NCBI GenBank assembly: GCA_029582165.1 | Contig: CM055877.1 | Location: forward strand, 33,568,249-33,632,248 | Origin: Portulaca oleracea | Lineage: Eukaryota; Streptophyta; Magnoliopsida; Caryophyllales; Portulacaceae | DNA length: 64,000 nucleotides | Reading direction: 5' to 3' | In this document: positions 1-11,323 of the stretch, piece by piece | How positions within the stretch are numbered: position 1 is the stretch's first letter | Layout: each line of letters begins with the position of its first letter | Translations under genes and position numbers: made by a program | The notes under the pieces: model-generated | Database searches by the model: none | What the model was told of the DNA's origin: nothing | The model's input: the letters and a program-made list of their open reading frames with translations, nothing else

Positions 1-1257
1 GTGAAGATTGATTGGGTGTTTCTCAAGGCGGCCTTAACTTTTTGGGACCTCAAATTCCATGTCTTCCGCTTTTCTTGGAACGAATTGTGTCCTCTTCCAG
101 AAGAGTGGGCTTGTATGCTCAACTTTGATCTCTACGCTCCACCTACGACTCCTCCTCTCGCTCACAATTATCGTGAAAAGTTCGAGGAACTGACGAATTT
201 CAACCACCGGGCACTAGGATACAGTTTGGTGGATAATATGGTCAACTTGCAAGCTTTAGTGGAATTCTTTCAATCACCAGAGGCGCTCAGACTCAATCCG
301 GCGTTGCGAGTGCGAGGTTTTGTTTTCTGCATTTTAGCTGAATATTTATTTTATCACAGGGGTTCAGGTTTTGCACCTCTTTCTCTCATCCATGTTGTGG
401 ATGAGATGTCCCAGGGGTACAACCTTGCTCCGATGACGATTTCTCTTCAAGTGAGTATCGACATTTCTTCTTTTTCTTGTTTTCTTGTTTTCCCTTTTCT
501 TTTTTTTTTGACATTATTTTTTTCTGATTTTGCATGGATCATCCGAGTGGTCCATGAGAGTCACTTGTCAATTTTTCTTTTCACTTTTTTTTTCGGTTAT
601 AACCCTTTTTTTGTGCAACCAAAGTTCTCTCTTTCTTCCCTTCGCTCGTAGATGTGGCTTATGGAGCACTTGGATATGATTTCTTCTCCCATCACCGCTT
701 CGGAACTAGCAAACTTTTGTTAATGCAAAAGGAAATTCGAAACTCACCGCAACTTCGATGAGTGGGTCATTTTTTTCAAGAATCACAAGGAAATCCGCTG
801 GTTGGTTCAATGGTGGAAAGTACCATGTTTCTCGAACCATTCTCGTAAGGCTGTCCATATCACTCTACTCGGCCTGACGGAGCTTACATATTATTTCCCC
901 GATCGAGTCATGTGACAAATGGGGCATTCTCAAGACATCCCTCTACTTCCGTGCGAGATTCCCGACCTTACCCATCTCCAAGGGTCAATGGTCGAGTCAT
1001 AACTCAAATACTGGAAGAAACGAGCGGGAACAGAAGTACCTGCCCCGAACCGTATCTGTACTGCACCAATGGATGCTTATCGGAGCTGGCTTGCCACTAC
1101 TATTGACGCTGGGAATCGGCGTGAGAAGTCATCACGCTCACCTCTTCGAGACACACCAAAATTAAAGTCATTGTGGATAATGATCCTGGGTCGGGTTCCA
1201 AAGAAGAGACGCACCCAAGGAAAGAAAAACAAGCAAGTTCAGATGAATGAGCAATAA
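1..1257 (+). pseudogene. DUF7745/plant-mobile-domain-like antisense extra ORF of element A-left
   Basis: Two exons are visible. Exon 1 (1-450) has the FWDLKFHVFRF and ELCPLPEEW motifs typical of the plant proteins annotated DUF7745, which are related to the aminotransferase-like plant mobile domain. The intron (451-651) starts GTGAGT, is pyrimidine-rich and ends TAG. Exon 2 starts at 652 (MWLMEHLDM) and runs to a stop near 1257. It is broken by TAA at about 720 and by TGA where the right-hand copy has CGA (near 913), among other lesions. Relative to the copy at 63000-64000, about 75 bp before the intron are missing. The gene is antisense to the pol of its element, as known for extra ORFs of some Tat-lineage retrotransposons. 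The biochemical role is unknown. The start lies at or beyond the window edge. I am confident of the homology between the two ends and less so of the family name. Confidence 0.7.
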
Positions 1258-1618
1258 TGGGCCTAAACCTACTCCGACTCAACTAGGACTATATTTAGTA
1301 CTAAATAAATAGGATCTAGAGAAAGAAATTAAATGGGCGAAATTCGTGTGCTATGTATATTATTTGATGCTTTTCCTTTAGAAAATTAATAAAACAAAAA
1401 TGTATTAAAGAGATACACTCCTTTTATTGATATCAGAAGTAAAGTATTACATTATGTTTTACAAGAATCAACACAAGCCATGCTCTTCTTATCGTCCTCC
1501 AAAGGCACATCTTCAACTGCAACACTTTTATTCTCTCCTTTTACCTAACTTGTCCCGAAGGATTTTCAAGTTAGCCTCTCGTTTTTCTTTCTTGCACTCT
1601 CCTTTTGCTAGACTCGCC
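858..1618. repeat. Segment X (original): 3' flank of nested element N
   Basis: This stretch holds the end of the antisense ORF and the A-left 3' noncoding region, and ends in the duplication tcgcc (1614-1618). It is repeated in direct orientation at 6967-7717. The two copies differ by scattered changes in the ORF part but are almost identical from about 1427 on. It is continuous with 1-857, so this is the native position. Confidence 0.85.
1545..1574 (-). repeat. Hairpin preceding a polypurine-like tract (A-left 3' region)
   Basis: On the minus strand an 8-bp perfect stem (CTAACTTG with CAAGTTAG) encloses an AAAA bulge and a short inner stem (TCC/GGA). It is followed at once by GTAAAAGGAGAG. 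The same design occurs at 7644-7673, 62698-62737 and, with other stem sequences, at 12482-13925. Confidence 0.7.
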
Positions 1619-1922
1619 CTAGAGCGTTACCGTCATGGTGGGATGAATGGAGCTTTAGTTTTCGGATGAAAATCAAAGGAAAACCAAGCTTGGGTTCGGC
1701 AGGGTTTGCATATGACCTTGGCTAGTAGAGTCCACAACCTTGGCCTAACATTCCACCATGATTAATTAGGCTAAACCACTATTAACCACTAAAGAAATGA
1801 CTTGAACACCACCAAAGATTGATTGAATAAAGTAACAAGGTTTTGTGAGGGAGAGGCTTAGAGAGCTCTCTACAATAGTATTCAATACATTCAAAAACTG
1901 CGCAGAAAAAAAGAGCAAATGG

Positions 1923-1932
1923 GTTTTTATAC
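1923..1932 (-). promoter_or_regulatory. TATA box, N 3' LTR
   Basis: The minus strand reads GTATAAAAAC, directly downstream of the motif array. The same site is at 8022-8031 in the other LTR. Confidence 0.6.
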
Positions 1933-1990
1933 AAAACAACAACACCCAAAACACAGTCGTTTTGGTCGTAGAAAATAAGGTAGAAACTGG

Positions 1991-2222
1991 GACCGTCGCG
2001 GGCGCGACGTGCGACTGGGCGTCACCAGAGTCGGTACTGGGCGAGGCGTCGCCGACGCTACCTTTCACGTCGCGGGCGCGACGAGCTTGTCCAGACGGCT
2101 GACTCGGGCGAGTCAGGATCTTGCCCAAAAATCAGTTGAAGCGGTGGGCGGGGGTCGCGGGCGCTACGCCACCGGTCGCGGGCGCGACTATGCTGGGGTA
2201 GAAGGGCTTCTCGGGCGCGACA
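1991..2222 (-). promoter_or_regulatory. GC-rich motif array in U3 of N 3' LTR
   Basis: At least five copies or part copies of a core GTCGCGGGCGCGAC, with variant GTCGCGGGCGCTAC at 2154-2167, lie in an LTR that is otherwise AT-rich. The array sits about 60 bp upstream (minus strand) of the TATA box at 1923-1932. The motifs are nearly palindromic and rich in CpG. Confidence 0.7.
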
Positions 2223-2379
2223 TCTTGGGACTCGACCGAGCCTTTGATCGGTCTAAAACTTCAGCCTATGCTTGTTTTTGTTCCAAAAGTAACTCGGACC
2301 CCGTCGCGACATTGTTCACCATCTCGGGACGGGATGGTTCGGCCTCAGGCCTTCGGGGGTCGGGACGCAAGCGGCCTCC

Positions 2380-3651
2380 TTAGAAGGTCTCGGGTCCCAT
2401 CCAATGGATGGTCGAGACTACTCTTGTGTTTCTAGGTTTCACCGGGAATTGCACTTCGAGATTTACCGTGGTAGAGGCGGCCCTTTTGGCAAACGTCACG
2501 AGGGACGAGAACGGAACCTGGGACTCTTCATCCTCCCCTTCTTGAAGAGGATTTTCCCTCAAATCCGCATCAGGTTCAACATCCTCGATGTAGGGTGAAA
2601 GGTCGCCAATGTTGAACATGGAGGAGACCCCCATATCTCCCGGAAGATCGAGCTTGTTATCATTTATCTTCTCCAATACCTTCAACGATCCCTCACTTCT
2701 TGGCATGAGCTTGCTTTTCCTCCGCGAAGGAAACCGTTCCTTCCTCAAATGGAGCCAAACTAAGTCCCCGGGTTTGAAAGTGATGTTCCGACGATATTTG
2801 TTAAATCGAAACTTGTAGAGCTCAATAGTTCTCTCGATCTTCTCCCGGATCTGGCGATGAAGCTTTTGAATCTCGGCGGCCATCTCGCTTGCCTCAAAAC
2901 TCGCTCTTGCCTCCAAAGGTAGAGGAAGGAGGTCGATGGGAGTGATAGGATTCACCCCGTAGCAGGTTTCAAAAGATGAGCGACCCATGGCGAATAAAGG
3001 AGCCCGGTTGTACGCGAACTCGGCATGACAAAGCTTAGCATCCCAATCCCGCAAACTCTTGCTTACACGACCCTGAAGCAAGGTAGTGAGGGTCTTGTTG
3101 GTGACCTCGGTTTGACCATTCGTTTGAGGGTGGTGCGACGTGCTGAAAAGGAGCTTCGTCTCAAGGAGTTTCCATAGAGATCTCCAAAAATGACTCATGA
3201 ACTTCGTATCACGATCGGAAACAATGGTCCTTGGAACACCGTGCAACCTCACTATTTCCCGGAAGAAGAGATTGGCGATGTGAGTGGCGTCGTCGGTTTT
3301 CTCACAAGCGACGAAGTGCGCCATCTTGGAGAAACGGTCAACGAAGACAAGGACTGAGTCCTTGCCACGCATGGTTCTGGGAGGAGCAATGATGAAGTTC
3401 ATGCTCAAATCTTCCCACGGGCCATTCGGAACGGGAACAGGGGTATATAGCCCTTGGTGAAACTGGCTTTTGGCATGTTGGCACGTAACACACTTGAAGA
3501 TCACATCGTGTACGTCGCTTCCCATTCTAGGCCAATAAAAATGCTCCTTTAGCATGTCAAGGGTCTTGTTGATGCCAAAATGACCGGCTAGACCACCGCC
3601 GTGAACTTCTCGCACCAATAGCTTCCTCAACGGACACTTGGGAACACACAA
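2380..3651 (-). pseudogene. Integrase region of N pol
   Basis: Open frame of 423 residues. The zinc-binding region reads HFGINKTLDMLKEHFYWPRM followed by CVTCQHAK. The catalytic core is visible as FVDRFSKMAHF (first Asp), TIVSDRDTKF (second Asp) and TNGQTEVTNKTL (Glu). A basic C-terminal region with PGDLVWLHLRKERFP follows. No chromodomain is evident. The frame runs through the polypurine tract and about 150 bp into the 3' LTR, so the tract itself is coding. A frameshift near 3640 separates it from the RNase H part. Confidence 0.85.
2531..2540 (-). other. Polypurine tract of N
   Basis: The minus strand reads AAGGGGAGGA directly before the LTR start TGAAGAG. It primes plus-strand DNA synthesis. 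Confidence 0.8.
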
Positions 3652-4973
3652 TTTGTTCCCCTTGAAAGGAACCCATCTTGGAGTACATAGGAACCATTGC
3701 CACCATCGAGGTGTGCTTTTAAGTCCTCATCTTCCTTGTAAAATTCCCGCATGTGTTGCAACCCAAGAACCCTCGCTTCAACTACCGAAAGAAGGGAATG
3801 CCTCCTAGAAAGTGCATCGGCAACAATATTGACGCTCCCCTTCGTGTGTTTAGCCACAAAGTTAAAACTTTGAAGACACTCCACCCACTTTGCATGACGC
3901 GTGTTGAGCTTTTGTTTGCCGTTTAGGTACTTGAGAGCCTCATGGTCGGAATGAAGTACGAATTGGTTAGGTCTCAAGTAGTGGGACCAATGGTCAAGGG
4001 CACGAACAAGGGCATAGAACTCCTTGTTGTAGGTAGAGTAGTTCTTCCGTGACCCACTGAGCTTCTCGCTGAAGTAAGCGATGGGGCGTTGATTTTGCAT
4101 GAGCACGACCCCAATGCCCACTTTGCTCACGTCACAATCCACCTCAAAGACGTGTGAAAAGTCCGGAAGAGCAAGTACCAGAGCTTCACAAAGTCGAGCC
4201 TTAAGCATCTCAAAGGCCCCTTGGGCCGCTCGGGTCCACTCAAAGGTGCCCTTCTTCATACACTCGGTGATAGGGGCGGTGAGGGTGCTAAACCCTTTGA
4301 TGAACTGGCGGTAGAACGAAGTAAGGTCGTGGAATCTTCGTACCTCCGTGATAGTAGAAGGAGAAGGCCATGAGCGTATAGCTTTCACTTTCGAAGGATC
4401 CAAGGAAATACCTCGATCAAAGACTATGTACCCAAGAAATGTGACTTGGGGAGTGCAAAATTCGCACTTCTCGAGCTTGCCAAATAGCTTTCGCTGTTGG
4501 AGAACCCGGAAAACAAATTCCAAATACGAGAGGTACACCGTTTCATTCTTGAAATACACGAGAATGTCATCGAAATAGACCACCACGAATTTGCCGATGA
4601 ATGGCCTCAAGACCTCGTTCATAAGTCGCATGAACGTGCTAGGAGTGTTAGAGAGACCAACCGACATGACAAGCCACTCGTACAAGCCTCTGTTGGTCTT
4701 GAACGTCGTCTTCCATTCGTCCCCTTCTCGCATGCGAATCTGACGGTAACCGCTCCGGAGGTCGATCATGGAAAAGATACAAGATCTGTGCAACTCGTCG
4801 AGCATGTCATCGAGCCTCGGTATGGGGTACCGATACTTGATGGTGATGTTGTTGATGGCTCGACTGTCGACACACATCTGGTAGGTGCCATCCTTCTTGG
4901 TAACCAGAAGGGCCAGGACGGAACACGGGCTCATACTTTCCCTAACGAAGCCCCTAGAAACGAGTTCGTCCAC
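3627..4973 (-). pseudogene. Reverse transcriptase and RNase H of N pol
   Basis: The open frame starts inside the RT fingers ([17 protein letters not shown]) and includes [14 protein letters not shown], the catalytic YFDDILVY and the thumb. A Ty3-type RNase H follows ([38 protein letters not shown]), then [16 protein letters not shown]. The normal LVPKKDG is LVTKKDG here. It is separated from the protease frame by a frameshift and a TAA just upstream, and from integrase by a frameshift near 3640. It cannot give an intact enzyme. Confidence 0.9.
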
Positions 4974-5989
4974 TTTGCGTTGTAGCTCCTTAGTTTCTTA
5001 CAGGTTGCATCGGTAAGCCGCTTTGTTGGGATCGGAAGTGGTGCTCCGGGAATAAGGTCAATCTTGTGCTCGATTCCCCGAATAGGTGGAAGACCCGGTG
5101 GTAGATCATCGGGGAAGACGTCTCCGAACATGGCAACGAGAGGGGAGACAAGAGGGTGCAAGGGTTTCTCTACCTTACTTTTGTTTGCTTCTAAGAAGAG
5201 TAAGGCAAAAACGGCCTTCCCCTTGCTTAAAGCTCGCTCAACCCGTGTTTCGCTCATGAGTTTGGGTTTCTCACTTCCCACCCCGGGTTTTGGAGAGATA
5301 ATTTCATGTGGAGCTAACGGGAGTAGGTTAACTCTGTTGCCTCTATGAGTAAAAGTGTAGGTGTTTTTCAACCATTTGTGCACCGTTTGCTTGTCGAATT
5401 TCCAAGGACGTTCCAACAATATGTAGCAAGCACTCATAGGAACAACATCACAAATAACAGAATCATCGTAGTTAGCACCAAAAGACAAATTCACGAGGAC
5501 TTGTTTGGTTACCTTGATGCCATCTTGGTCGTTGAGCCACTTGAGAGAATAAGGCCGAGGGTGAGGCAATAGCGGCAATCCAAGCTTTTCGACCATATAC
5601 GTTGAAGCGACGTTGGTACAACTCCCTCCATCGATAATAAGGTTGCACACCTCGCCTCGCATGAAGCACCAAGATTGAAAGATCATCTCCCGTTGGGCCT
5701 TGTCGAGAGGGGCTTCCTGAGTGTGTAAAACCCGTCTCAAGACAAGGGCGTCACCATGTACGTGGGGTGTGGAGGCTGCATCATCATCTTCACTAGTAAC
5801 CGCATCCTCAACAATCACTACGGACTCATCCCGGGCTGCTTGCAATTTCTCATCAATATCCTGAACCTTCTTGAGAGTCAAGGTCCGTCGGTTCGGACAA
5901 TCCGCCTGATAGTGACCACAGCCGTGGCACTTAAAGCATTTCCTACCCTCCATCCGGCGAGAGGGGTCTATTGGAGACGCCACAACAAG
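4974..5989 (-). pseudogene. Gag zinc knuckle and protease of N
   Basis: A CCHC knuckle (CFKCHGCGHYQADC) is followed about 110 residues later by an aspartic-protease core, LIIDGGSCTNVAS. DGG in place of DTG/DSG is common in this plant element type. The DDLPPGLPPIRGIEHKIDLI linker leads into RT. The frame is lost near 5030 and a TAA follows, so protease and RT are no longer continuous. Confidence 0.8.
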
Positions 5990-6939
5990 TCCCTTTCCCT
6001 TATCTGTGCGAGGTGTCGAAGGAAACTTGGGTGTCTCACTGGGTTTCGGGGTACCCGAATATGGAGGAGGTCGGCTAGGCGGTGGAAAGAAGGCTCTTAG
6101 TTCCGGTTTAGAAGTGGCCTTTTCTTTCTTTCATCGCTCAACCCGAACAGCCAAGCTGCACAAGTCGTCCATGGAGTAGTATGGTTGAACCTCAACTTTC
6201 TTGGAAACCGAGGCCAATCCATTCAAGAAGCGCATCATGGTTTGCTCCTCGGGTTCTTGAATGTCGCTTTTGATGAGGAGTTGCTCGAACGCTTGAATGT
6301 AGTCGCTCACTGATTGCTTGCCCTAGGTTAGGGCATAGACCTTCCTCAAAACATCCTGTTTGTAGGTGGCGGGTAAGAAACATGATTCATCAACTGTTTA
6401 AGCCATGTCCAAGTGGTGATCCTCGTTCGACCTTCCCGAGCCCTTTGTGCTTTCACATTCTCAAACAAAGCGATGCGGCTTTGGTGAGTTTTAGGCTAGC
6501 GATCTTATAGGCCTTCTCATCATTGTACTCCTTGGTCTCAAAGATCCTATCCATAATTTGGATCCACTCAAGGTACTCGTCAGGATCACTGTAACCATTG
6601 AATTCAGGAATGTCGATTTTGACGTCCTAGAAGTCGTCACGAGGGGGCCTATCATGTACTTGCCCACGTGGACGGCGACGGGGGAACCTCTGTCATCGTC
6701 ACTCAACTCGAATGTAGGAGGAGGACGAATAGGGCTTTAGCCACGCCTTTGACGTTCATCTCGGGGTGGACCTAAATGCTCTTGGGTGAGGTTGTCCAAC
6801 CGTGCCACAATGGCATTAAGGGTGCGCTCAACGGTGGAGAAGCGTTCGTCATAGGTGGTGAGTCGGCTCTCGAGAGCTTGAATTTCAGGGCTACCACGGT
6901 GGCTCGATTCCTCTCGTTCAGGGAGAGCTCGTCGGCCAT
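5990..6939 (-). pseudogene. Gag N-terminal region of N
   Basis: The likely ATG is at 6939-6937 (MADELSLNERE), with a coiled-coil-like stretch (ALESRLTTYDERFSTVERTL). The Gag core has the usual FNGYSDPDEYLEWIQIMDRI pattern. Lesions include TAA after about 66 residues (near 6739), TAG before DVKIDIPEF and a frameshift near 6470. Only about 28 bp separate the ATG from the copied segment X, so the normal 5' leader is gone. Confidence 0.75.
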
Positions 6940-6966
6940 ACTGGGAAAAAAGGTGAACGACGACCC

Positions 6967-7717
6967 ATATCACTCTACTCGGCCTGACGGAGCTTACATA
7001 TTATTTCCCCGATCGAGTTATACGACAAATGGGGCATTCTCAAGACATCCTTCTTCTTCCGTGCCAGATTCCTGACCTTACTCATTTCCGAGGGTCAATG
7101 GTCGAGTCGTGGCTCAAATCTTTGGGCCAGCGAAGCGAAGTACCGCCCAGATCTCATCGCATCAATTGATGCTTATCGGAGCTGGCTTCCCACTACTATT
7201 GACGCTGGGAATCGGCGTGAGAAGTCGTCAAGCTCACCTCTTCGAGAAACACCAAAATTAAAGTCATTGTGGATAATGATCCTAGGTCGGGTTCCAAAGA
7301 AGAGACGCACCCAAGGAAAGAAAAATAAGTAAGTTCAGACGAATGAACACTAATGGGCCTAAACCTACTTCGACTCAGCTAGGACTAGATTTAGTACTAA
7401 ATAAATAGGATGGAGAGAAAGAAATTAAATGGAAGAAGTTCGTGTACTATGTATTTTATTATTTAATGCTTTTCCTTTAGAAAATTAATAAAACAAAAAT
7501 GTATTAAAGAGATGCACTCCTTTTATTGATATCAGAAGTAAAGTATTACATTATGTTTTACAAGAATCAACACAAGCCATGCTCTTCTTATCGTCCTCCA
7601 AAGGCACATCTTCAACTGCAACACTTTTATTCTCTCCTTTTACCTAACTTGTCCCGAAGGATTTTCAAGTTAGCCTCTCGTTTTTCTTTCTTGCACTCTC
7701 CTTTTGCCAGACTCGCC
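6967..7717. repeat. Segment X' : displaced copy of N's 3' flank
   Basis: Direct copy of 858-1618, holding the tail of the antisense ORF plus A-left 3' noncoding sequence. It lies between N's gag and N's 5' LTR, where primer site and leader should be. It ends in tcgcc (7713-7717). The joint with gag has only a few bases of shared sequence. The ORF part here lacks the TGA present in the original. Confidence 0.85.
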
Positions 7718-8649
7718 CTAGAGCGTTACCGTCATGGTGGGATGAATGGAGCTTTAGTTTTCGGATGAAAATCAAAGGAAAACCAAGCTTGGGTTCGGCA
7801 GGGTTTGCATATGACCTTGGCTAGTAGAGTCCACAACCTTGGCCTAACATTCCACCATGATTAATTAGGCTAAACCACTATTAACCACTAAAGAAATGAC
7901 TTGAACACCACCAAAGATTGATTGAATAAAGTAACATGGTTTTGTGAGGGAGAGGCTTAGAGAGCTCTCTACAATAGTATTCAATACATTCAAAAACTGC
8001 GCAGAAAAAAAGAGCAAACGGGTTTTTATACAAAACAACAACACCCAAAACACAGTCGTTTTGGTCGTAGAAAATAAGGTAGAAACTGGGACCGTCGCGG
8101 GCGCGACATCCCCGGCCCGCGGGCGCGACGTGTTACTGGGCGGCAGCAGATTCGGTACTAGGCGAGGCGACGCGGGCGCTCTCATTCACGTCGCGGGCGC
8201 GACGAGCTTATCCAGACGGCTGACTCGGGTGAGTCAGGAACTGTCTCGGGCGAGTTAGGATCCTGCCCAAAAATCAGCTGAAGCGGCAGGAGGGGTCGCG
8301 GGCGCTACCATGGTGGGGCAGAAGGGCTTCTCGGGCGCGACATCTTGGGACTCGGCCGAGCCGTTGATTTGTCCAAAACTTCAGCCTATGCTTGTTTTTG
8401 TTCCAAAAGTAACCCGGTCCCCGTCACGACATTGTTCACCATCTCGGGACGGGATGGTACGGCCTCGGGCCTCCAGGGGTCGGGGCGCAAGAGACCTCCT
8501 TTGAAGGTCTCGGGTCCATCCAATGGATGGTCGAGACTACTCTTGTGTTTCCGGGTTTCACGGGGAATTGCACTTCGAGATTTACCGTAGTAGAGGCGGC
8601 CCTTTTGGCAAACGTCACGAGGGACGAGAACGGGACCCGGTACTCTTCA
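7718..8649 (-). repeat. 5' LTR of element N (solo-LTR-like)
   Basis: Matches 1619-2530. It carries tcgcc on both sides (7713-7717 and 8650-8654), the signature of a solo LTR at this target. The GC-rich part (8092-8342) differs from the other LTR by small indels and substitutions, while the first 380 bp are nearly identical. Confidence 0.85.
8022..8342 (-). promoter_or_regulatory. TATA box and GC-rich motif array, N 5' LTR
   Basis: The minus-strand TATA box GTATAAAAAC is at 8022-8031. Upstream of it are repeated GTCGCGGGCGCGAC-like motifs, including GTCGCGGGCGCTAC at 8295-8308. Copies differ from those in the 3' LTR by several changes, but the core persists. Confidence 0.65.
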
Positions 8650-8816
8650 TCGCCTCAAAGAGGTTTCCAAGTCAGCCACCCTAGTTTGTTCACTCGTTTT
8701 TCTTTTTCTTTTTTGTCTCTTTTTTTCTTTTTTTTTTTCTCTCATAAGCAAGTGGCCTATTGGTAGTTCGATTGTTTTCTTTTATAAGGTAGTGCATGTC
8801 TAAGTAGCTAAGGACA

Positions 8817-10026
8817 TTAACCCTTAGAGGCATAAACATAATATCTTTTCAACTGATCCAAGTTCACAAGTTGGATGAGCTCTTCTCCCTCGGGCGTGGC
8901 TAACCGGGCGGCGCCTTCTGGAGTGATAGAAATAATAACATAGGGACCCTTGCAGTTCGGGAAAAACTTGCCTCAAGGATCTTGGCGTGCTGCCCTCATT
9001 TCTTGTAGCATTAGATCCCCTTCTGCTAAATCCTGATCCTTGACTTTCCTGTTGAACGCTTGAGAAATCCTACTCTGATAAAGTTGGATGTTATGTAAAG
9101 CGTGGAGCTGTCTCTTATCCAACAAGACCAACTCCTCATATCTAGCTCGGGCCCATTCAGCCTCAGGAATTTGACTTTCAGCAATGATCCTCAAGGAAGG
9201 AATGACAAGTTCTACCGGCAAGACTACTTCCATCCCGTATACCAAAGAGTTTGACGTAGCTCCAGTTGCAGTTTGAATCGACGTTCGGTATCCCCTTAGT
9301 ACGAAAGGAAGCTTGTCGAGCCAATCCTTATAAGTGACAACCATTTTCTTGATTATTTTCACCAAAGTTTTGTTCACGACCTCCACTCCTCCATTGTTTT
9401 GCGACCGATAGGGAGAAGCATGGCGATGTGGATTTTGTACTTGGTCAGAAGAGCTGCAAATTCACTCATAAAATGGCTTCCGTTATCACTGATCACCTCA
9501 TGTGGCACTCCGTATCTACAAATGATGTTCCTCAGCATGAACTTGGCCACGTGCTTCGAAGTGATTTTTGAATATGAGGCAACCTCTACCCACTTAGTGA
9601 AATACTTCACAACTTCCAACACGTATTCATGTCCTCCTGTGCCTTGGGGTGAAATGTTCCCTATAATGTCGATTCCCAATATCGAAAATGGCCAAGTTGA
9701 GGCCAAAGTGGTTAAATAAGAGGACGATTGATGCTTGAGATCAGCGTAATCTTGGCGTTTCGGACATCTTCTCACAAATTGGAGATAGTCGGATTCCATA
9801 GTCGACCAGAAATACCTTGCTCTTTGGATCTTCTTAACCAACATTATGTCGTTCATGTGCGGTCCACATTCCCTCCGTGAGTTGACTTCATCAACTCCTT
9901 AGCTTCCTTCTCATCAACACACAAGAGGTTTATCCCTGTAGCAGTTTTCTTGTACAGACTGTCTTGAATAATGCCATATTGAGAGGGCACCAGCCGAAAA
10001 GCCCTCCTGGCTGGACGCTCGGGTAT
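8817..10026 (-). pseudogene. Integrase and C-terminal end of A-left pol
   Basis: Colinear with 61290-62460 of A-right. It has the zinc-binding region with CPKRQDYADLKHQ (second Cys of CxxC changed to Arg), FTKWVEVASYSKI, then VISDNGSHFMSEF (catalytic Asp). After a frameshift near 9380 comes EVVNKTLVKIIKKMV with the catalytic Glu. The C-terminal part has LAEGDLMLQEMRA, then a TGA near 8973, then further homologous codons to TAA at 8817-8819. At 10026 it is cut by element B and resumes at 30707. Confidence 0.85.
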
Positions 10027-11303
10027 TGTAGACGCTGAATTTTGTCGTATTTCAGCTTTGTAATTATGTAATTTATTTTGAGCATTTTTATTTTTTAGGA
10101 TTAAATGCCAAGTATTCTTGAAATGCATAAATGATGAAAAATCCACAAAAAACTCAAATAAATTTTCCTCTACAAAAAAGCCTTTCACATTAGCCCATTT
10201 CCATTTCTGGCCCATCCGCATTCAAATATTCCAAAAACTCAGCCCTTTGTTCATGTACCTGAGTTTTTTCTTTAAATTACCGACTTCCCACCGACCTCTA
10301 TGAGTTGGTCCGCAGTGACCCGATTCCTTTCATTCCAACATATTGGGCCTCCTGCTGATCAGAATGGCCCAACTACCCCTCTTTATTTCATAGCCCTAGT
10401 TTCGTCACTCCATTTCCCCTATAAATACAGCCTCACTTCCATCATTTTTCTTTACACCGAATCACCTAAGAGTATTGACACTAGGTGATTTCTTCTTCTT
10501 CTCCCTCTCTTCATTCTCCTTCTCCTACTCTTTCCTTCATCATTTGCATACATCTATACTTGGCATATTTATTTTTCTTTCGTTTTTATTTTCTTGTAAT
10601 CACTTATACTGTTATAATCACTACAACAAGAAACGCTTGCGGTGGCCGACTTAGGCGACCGATATGCATAAAATCAATTACGATTAATCTGAACCGGATT
10701 ACTGGAAATTGCAACTTTAATTTCGTTCTTTATTTATTTAAGTTTCGTTTATCACATTTTTTTTGCACTTTAATTTTTCGAATGCATCTAAATAAATTAA
10801 ATTAATCTAATTAATTCTCCTTTTCTACTCTCTTCTTTAATGAATCGATTTAGGGGAGTCGAAGATTTTTACTTTCGAATTCGTAACCTTACCCCAGGAT
10901 CCGAATCTCATAGTTCGCAGTTTGCGGGGTCTAATTTGAGTTTATTAATTCTCACCAAAAATTAATTGGCGACTCTATAATTTATTCAATTTGATTCATT
11001 CGTTTTCTTTTGAATTTTGCCTTTTATTTCAAAGAAAATTTTAATTGCACGGAAAGAAATATCACAGAAAGAAACAAATCAAAAAGGTGAGATCTCGGTT
11101 TACTGTTGATTCTCCTCGTTTTTTGTGTTATATATTTTCTTAGCAATGACATTTTCAGGAAACAAAAATAGTTAAATTCAATATTGCATTTGAACATTTT
11201 GATTAATAAAAATTGAATTTAAATCTCTTAAACACTAGACACCTCTTTCGATTCGCCTAACACGACATAGGATACCATTGGAAGTTTTTTCCTGGGTCTT
11301 ACA
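10027..11303 (+). repeat. 5' LTR of element B
   Basis: Starts TGTAGACGCTGAA, a Tat-like LTR start, and ends TCTTACA. TATAAATA at 10420-10427 is the likely TATA box. It has no palindromic GC-rich array, unlike the LTRs of N, C, D and E. Short open frames inside (for example 10485-10805) have no coding character. Confidence 0.85.
10420..10427 (+). promoter_or_regulatory. TATA box, B 5' LTR
   Basis: TATAAATA inside CCCCTATAAATACAGCC. The same site is kept in the 3' LTR near 29849. Confidence 0.65.
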
Positions 11304-11305
11304 AA

Positions 11306-11323
11306 TGACGACTCCACTGGGGA
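11306..11323 (+). other. Primer-binding site of B
   Basis: TGACGACTCCACTGGGGA begins 2 bp after the LTR. It matches the A-right site at 39269-39286 except for two bases. This site type is reported for Tat/Ogre elements, with tRNA-Arg proposed as the primer. Confidence 0.7.

Larger units (their letters stand above)
1619..2530 (-). repeat. 3' LTR of element N
   Basis: Direct repeat of 7718-8649. On the minus strand it begins TGAAGAGTCC directly after the polypurine tract. Its far end (CTAGAG on the plus strand at 1619) has lost the canonical TG/CA terminus in both LTR copies. It abuts tcgcc. Confidence 0.85.
1619..8649 (-). mobile_element. Ty3/gypsy element N (chromovirus-like), rearranged
   Basis: Nested in the 3' noncoding region of A-left. 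In element direction (right to left) the order is 5' LTR (8649-7718), a copy of outside sequence X (7717-6967), gag, protease, RT, RNase H, integrase, polypurine tract (2540-2531) and 3' LTR (2530-1619). The duplication tcgcc occurs at 1614-1618, 7713-7717 and 8650-8654. The primer-binding site and leader are absent because X sits where they belong. YFDDILVY, the DGG protease and the long integrase tail suggest a chromovirus-type element, but no chromodomain is evident. Confidence 0.85.

Noticed and set aside
1..1257. The DUF7745-like ORF as a host gene
   Set aside because: The same ORF occurs at the same place relative to pol in both copies of the Tat family, so it belongs to the element.
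6967..7717. Segment X' as part of N's LTR
   Set aside because: The LTR boundary is fixed by the polypurine tract, LTR terminus and tcgcc; X' is continuous with antisense ORF sequence found uninterrupted at 63000-64000.
10485..10805. 106-residue open frame
   Set aside because: Lies wholly in the LTR of B just after the TATA box; low-complexity translation and no conserved frame in the 3' LTR.
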